Part shown: positions 39,505 to 41,294 of the stretch, piece by piece
Layout: each line of letters opens with the position of its first letter
Position numbering within the stretch: the stretch's first letter is position 1
Origin: Candidatus Zambryskibacteria bacterium CG10_big_fil_rev_8_21_14_0_10_42_12
Lineage (GTDB): Bacteria; Patescibacteriota; Minisyncoccia; Phycocordibacterales; 1-14-0-10-42-12
Assembly: GCA_002787695.1 (NCBI GenBank)
Contig: PCXL01000011.1
Span: 202,250-243,543 of the forward strand
Direction of reading: 5' to 3'
DNA length: 41,294 bases
Notes under the pieces: generated by a model
The model's input: the letters and a program-made list of their open reading frames with translations, nothing else
Told to the model about the DNA's origin: nothing
The model's database searches: none
Position numbers and translations under genes: made by a program

Positions 39505-40053
39505 ATGAATGATGAACAACATGATGAAGTAATATACGACGATGAAAATCCTGAGATGGATGCCAAAGGATCAGTCAAAAAACTTCGTGAGAAATTAAAA
39601 GTGTCTGAAGAAAAAGCGCAGGAATATCTGACAGGATGGCAGAAGGCGAAAGCCGATCTTGTAAACCTGCGTAAAGAGGATGAGAAGCGAATGACTGATC
39701 GTCTCAAATTTGCAGAACAGACCCTTATCCTCGACCTTCTTCCTGTAATAGACAGCTTTGATATGGCGTTCGCCAACAAAAAAGCCTGGGAAGAACTACC
39801 GAAAGAATGGCGTACAGGAGTAGAGTATATTCACGCAAACCTTATGAGTACGCTCGAAAAATACGGTGCAAAGACTATTAATCCAATCAATGAACCATTT
39901 AATCCTGAATATCACGAAGCGATTGGGGCAATAGAGACAGATAAAGAGTCAGATGATCACAAGGTACTCGAGGTCATACAAAAAGGATTCAAAATGCATG
40001 ACAAAGTTATACGGACAGCAAAAGTAAAAGTGGGTGAATACAAAAGGAATTAA
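39505..40053 (+). CDS. grpE: Nucleotide exchange factor GrpE
   Basis: 182 residues. An acidic N-terminus, a long coiled coil (about 22-70, LREKLKVSEEKAQEYLTGWQ), and the beta domain with GVEYIHANLMSTLEKYGAKTINP, FNPEYHEAIG and VIQKGFKMHDKVIRTAKVKV, the standard GrpE C-terminal signature. Releases ADP from DnaK. Starts 10 nt after the regulator and shares its promoter. Confidence 0.95.
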   Translation: MNDEQHDEVIYDDENPEMDAKGSVKKLREKLKVSEEKAQEYLTGWQKAKADLVNLRKEDEKRMTDRLKFAEQTLILDLLPVIDSFDMAFANKKAWEELPKEWRTGVEYIHANLMSTLEKYGAKTINPINEPFNPEYHEAIGAIETDKESDDHKVLEVIQKGFKMHDKVIRTAKVKVGEYKRN

Positions 40054-40145
40054 TTATGGAAAAAAGGAAAAATGGAAAGATTGATACAATGCACATTTAT
40101 TAAACTTCAAAACTTATTAACTTATAACTTTTAAACAAAATTACT

Positions 40146-41294
40146 ATGGGAAAAATAATTGGAATCGATCTAGGAACAACAAACTCAGCAGTAGCCGTCA
40201 TGGAAGGTGGAGAACCTCGCGTACTTGAAAATGCAGAAGGTAATCGAACAACACCTTCTATTGTTGCACTTTCAAAAACAGGTGAACGCCTCGCAGGACT
40301 CCTCGCAAAACGACAAGCAGTGACAAATCCAACAAACACAGTCTTTCAAATCAAGCGATTTATCGGACATACATTTGATGAAGAAGCGGTACAGAAAGAT
40401 AAAAATGCTGTACCTTACGAAGTTAAAAAAGGGGCTGACGGTGGTGTACTCGTAAAAATGGGTGAAAAAGATTATCGACCAGAAGAAATCTCAGCAATGT
40501 TTCTTCAAAAACTCAAAGCAGATGCAGAAGCAAAACTTGGTGAACCAGTTACAGAAGCGATTATCACTGTACCCGCATACTTTAATGATGCACAACGAAA
40601 AGCTACAAAGGATGCAGGTAAAATTGCTGGTCTTGAAGTAAAGCGCATCATCAACGAACCAACAGCTGCAGCACTTGCATATGGTTTCAATAAGAAAAAA
40701 GACGAGCAAATCGCAGTCTTTGACTTCGGCGGCGGAACATTCGATATCTCTATTCTTGAAGTGGGGGATGACGTTGTTGAAGTAAAATCAACAGATGGAG
40801 ACAGTCACCTCGGCGGTAAAGACATTGACCAAAAGATTATCAGCTATCTCGCAGATGAATTTCTAAAATCAGACGGTATCGATCTTCGTAAGGATCCTTT
40901 GGCTCTCCAACGTCTTGATGAGGCCGCTGAGAAGGCCAAAATTGAGCTTTCAAGCGCTTCGGAGACGGAAATCAACATTCCCTTCATTACATCAGGAGCA
41001 GAGGGTCCAAAACACCTTTTAATCAAACTCTCACGTGCAAAACTAGAAGAACTCGCCGATGAATTTATCAAACGATCAATAGATATTACCAAGCGAGCTA
41101 TCGAAGCATCGCCATTCAAAGTAGAAGATATTGACGAAGTGATTCTGGTGGGAGGACAGACACGCATGCCGAAAATTATCGAAGAAGTTAAAAAATTCTT
41201 TGGTAAAGAACCAAACAAATCTATTAACCCAGACGAAGTGGTTGCACTCGGCGCAGCAATCCAAGGAGGTATTATTTCGGGTGATGTGAAGGAT
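40146..41294 (+). CDS. dnaK: Chaperone DnaK (Hsp70), 3' partial
   Basis: 383 codons are visible before the window ends. Phosphate 1 motif [18 protein letters not shown], connect 1 and phosphate 2 [14 protein letters not shown], and [11 protein letters not shown], plus [10 protein letters not shown] and [16 protein letters not shown], are all typical; only the end of the nucleotide-binding domain and the substrate domain are missing. There is a 92-nt gap after grpE with repeated AACTTNNAA words and no clear promoter, so it is probably read from the regulator promoter. Substrate-binding domain lies outside the window. Confidence 0.98.
   Translation, partial: MGKIIGIDLGTTNSAVAVMEGGEPRVLENAEGNRTTPSIVALSKTGERLAGLLAKRQAVTNPTNTVFQIKRFIGHTFDEEAVQKDKNAVPYEVKKGADGGVLVKMGEKDYRPEEISAMFLQKLKADAEAKLGEPVTEAIITVPAYFNDAQRKATKDAGKIAGLEVKRIINEPTAAALAYGFNKKKDEQIAVFDFGGGTFDISILEVGDDVVEVKSTDGDSHLGGKDIDQKIISYLADEFLKSDGIDLRKDPLALQRLDEAAEKAKIELSSASETEINIPFITSGAEGPKHLLIKLSRAKLEELADEFIKRSIDITKRAIEASPFKVEDIDEVILVGGQTRMPKIIEEVKKFFGKEPNKSINPDEVVALGAAIQGGIISGDVKD

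Noticed and set aside
40054-40145. Separate dnaK promoter in the grpE-dnaK gap
   Set aside because: TTGATACAATG-like text is present but no -35/-10 pair with proper spacing; AACTT words dominate.

Overview
The window reads as a chromosomal segment of a reduced-genome bacterium of the Candidate Phyla Radiation (Patescibacteria, most like the Parcubacteria side). This is an inference from trimmed core proteins (129-residue ATP synthase delta, 92-residue epsilon, 592-residue AlaRS without its C-terminal domains), families I associate with that group (DUF5671, DUF5667, baseplate-J-like membrane proteins, a sigma-region-4/HARE fusion), a tRNA without encoded CCA, and many -10 boxes only 8-15 nt before the start codon. 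Codon use fits the standard code, but all 49 stop codons visible here are TAA or TAG, none TGA.

Layout. 1-942: 3' part of a PAS/histidine kinase gene with a frameshift near 170. 1005-1436: minus-strand unit with a good promoter, tRNA-Ala(UGC), a large inverted copy of the tRNA 3' end, a pseudoknot-capable RNA and a terminator. 1508-2407: membrane-anchored trypsin-like protease. 2479-9507: complete F-type ATP synthase operon (AtpZ-like, a, c, b, delta, alpha, gamma, beta, epsilon) with long hairpins in three of its gaps and two tiny antisense membrane-protein genes beside atpC. 9722-11764: zwf-pgl, oxidative pentose phosphate entry. 11765-15362: small basic protein, ECF sigma factor with a membrane DUF5667 partner, DoxX-like protein, flavodoxin-fold oxidoreductase. 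15390-17068: a promoter-stem-loops-terminator RNA unit, a 5' fragment of a second ychF, ychF itself, and a second pseudoknot-capable RNA. 17069-24269: DUF5671 protein, LeuRS with a 141-codon in-frame insert bounded by inverted repeats, sigma-4/HARE regulator, membrane protein, MltG. 24278-28511: MnmA, ATP-cone nuclease, MgtC-like, mini alkyltransferase, Pcm-like methyltransferase, family-4 uracil-DNA glycosylase lacking its iron-sulfur cysteines, small membrane protein. 28522-33338: two peptidases and AlaRS. 33426-34841: hairpin leader and baseplate-like membrane protein. 34917-38998: infA-rpmJ-rpsM-rpsK-rpsD-rpoA-rplQ-rplM-rpsI. 39115-41294: terminator, promoter with operator, winged-helix regulator, grpE, and dnaK running off the end.

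The strongest leads are: (1) a 24-bp operator with the same architecture in front of zwf and in front of the regulator-grpE-dnaK operon, the regulator sitting where hrcA normally lies; (2) the inverted-repeat-bounded coding insert in leuS; (3) two pseudoknot-capable intergenic RNAs; (4) a c subunit with the two-carboxylate pattern of sodium-driven rotors; (5) a uracil-DNA glycosylase with all four Fe-S ligands replaced.
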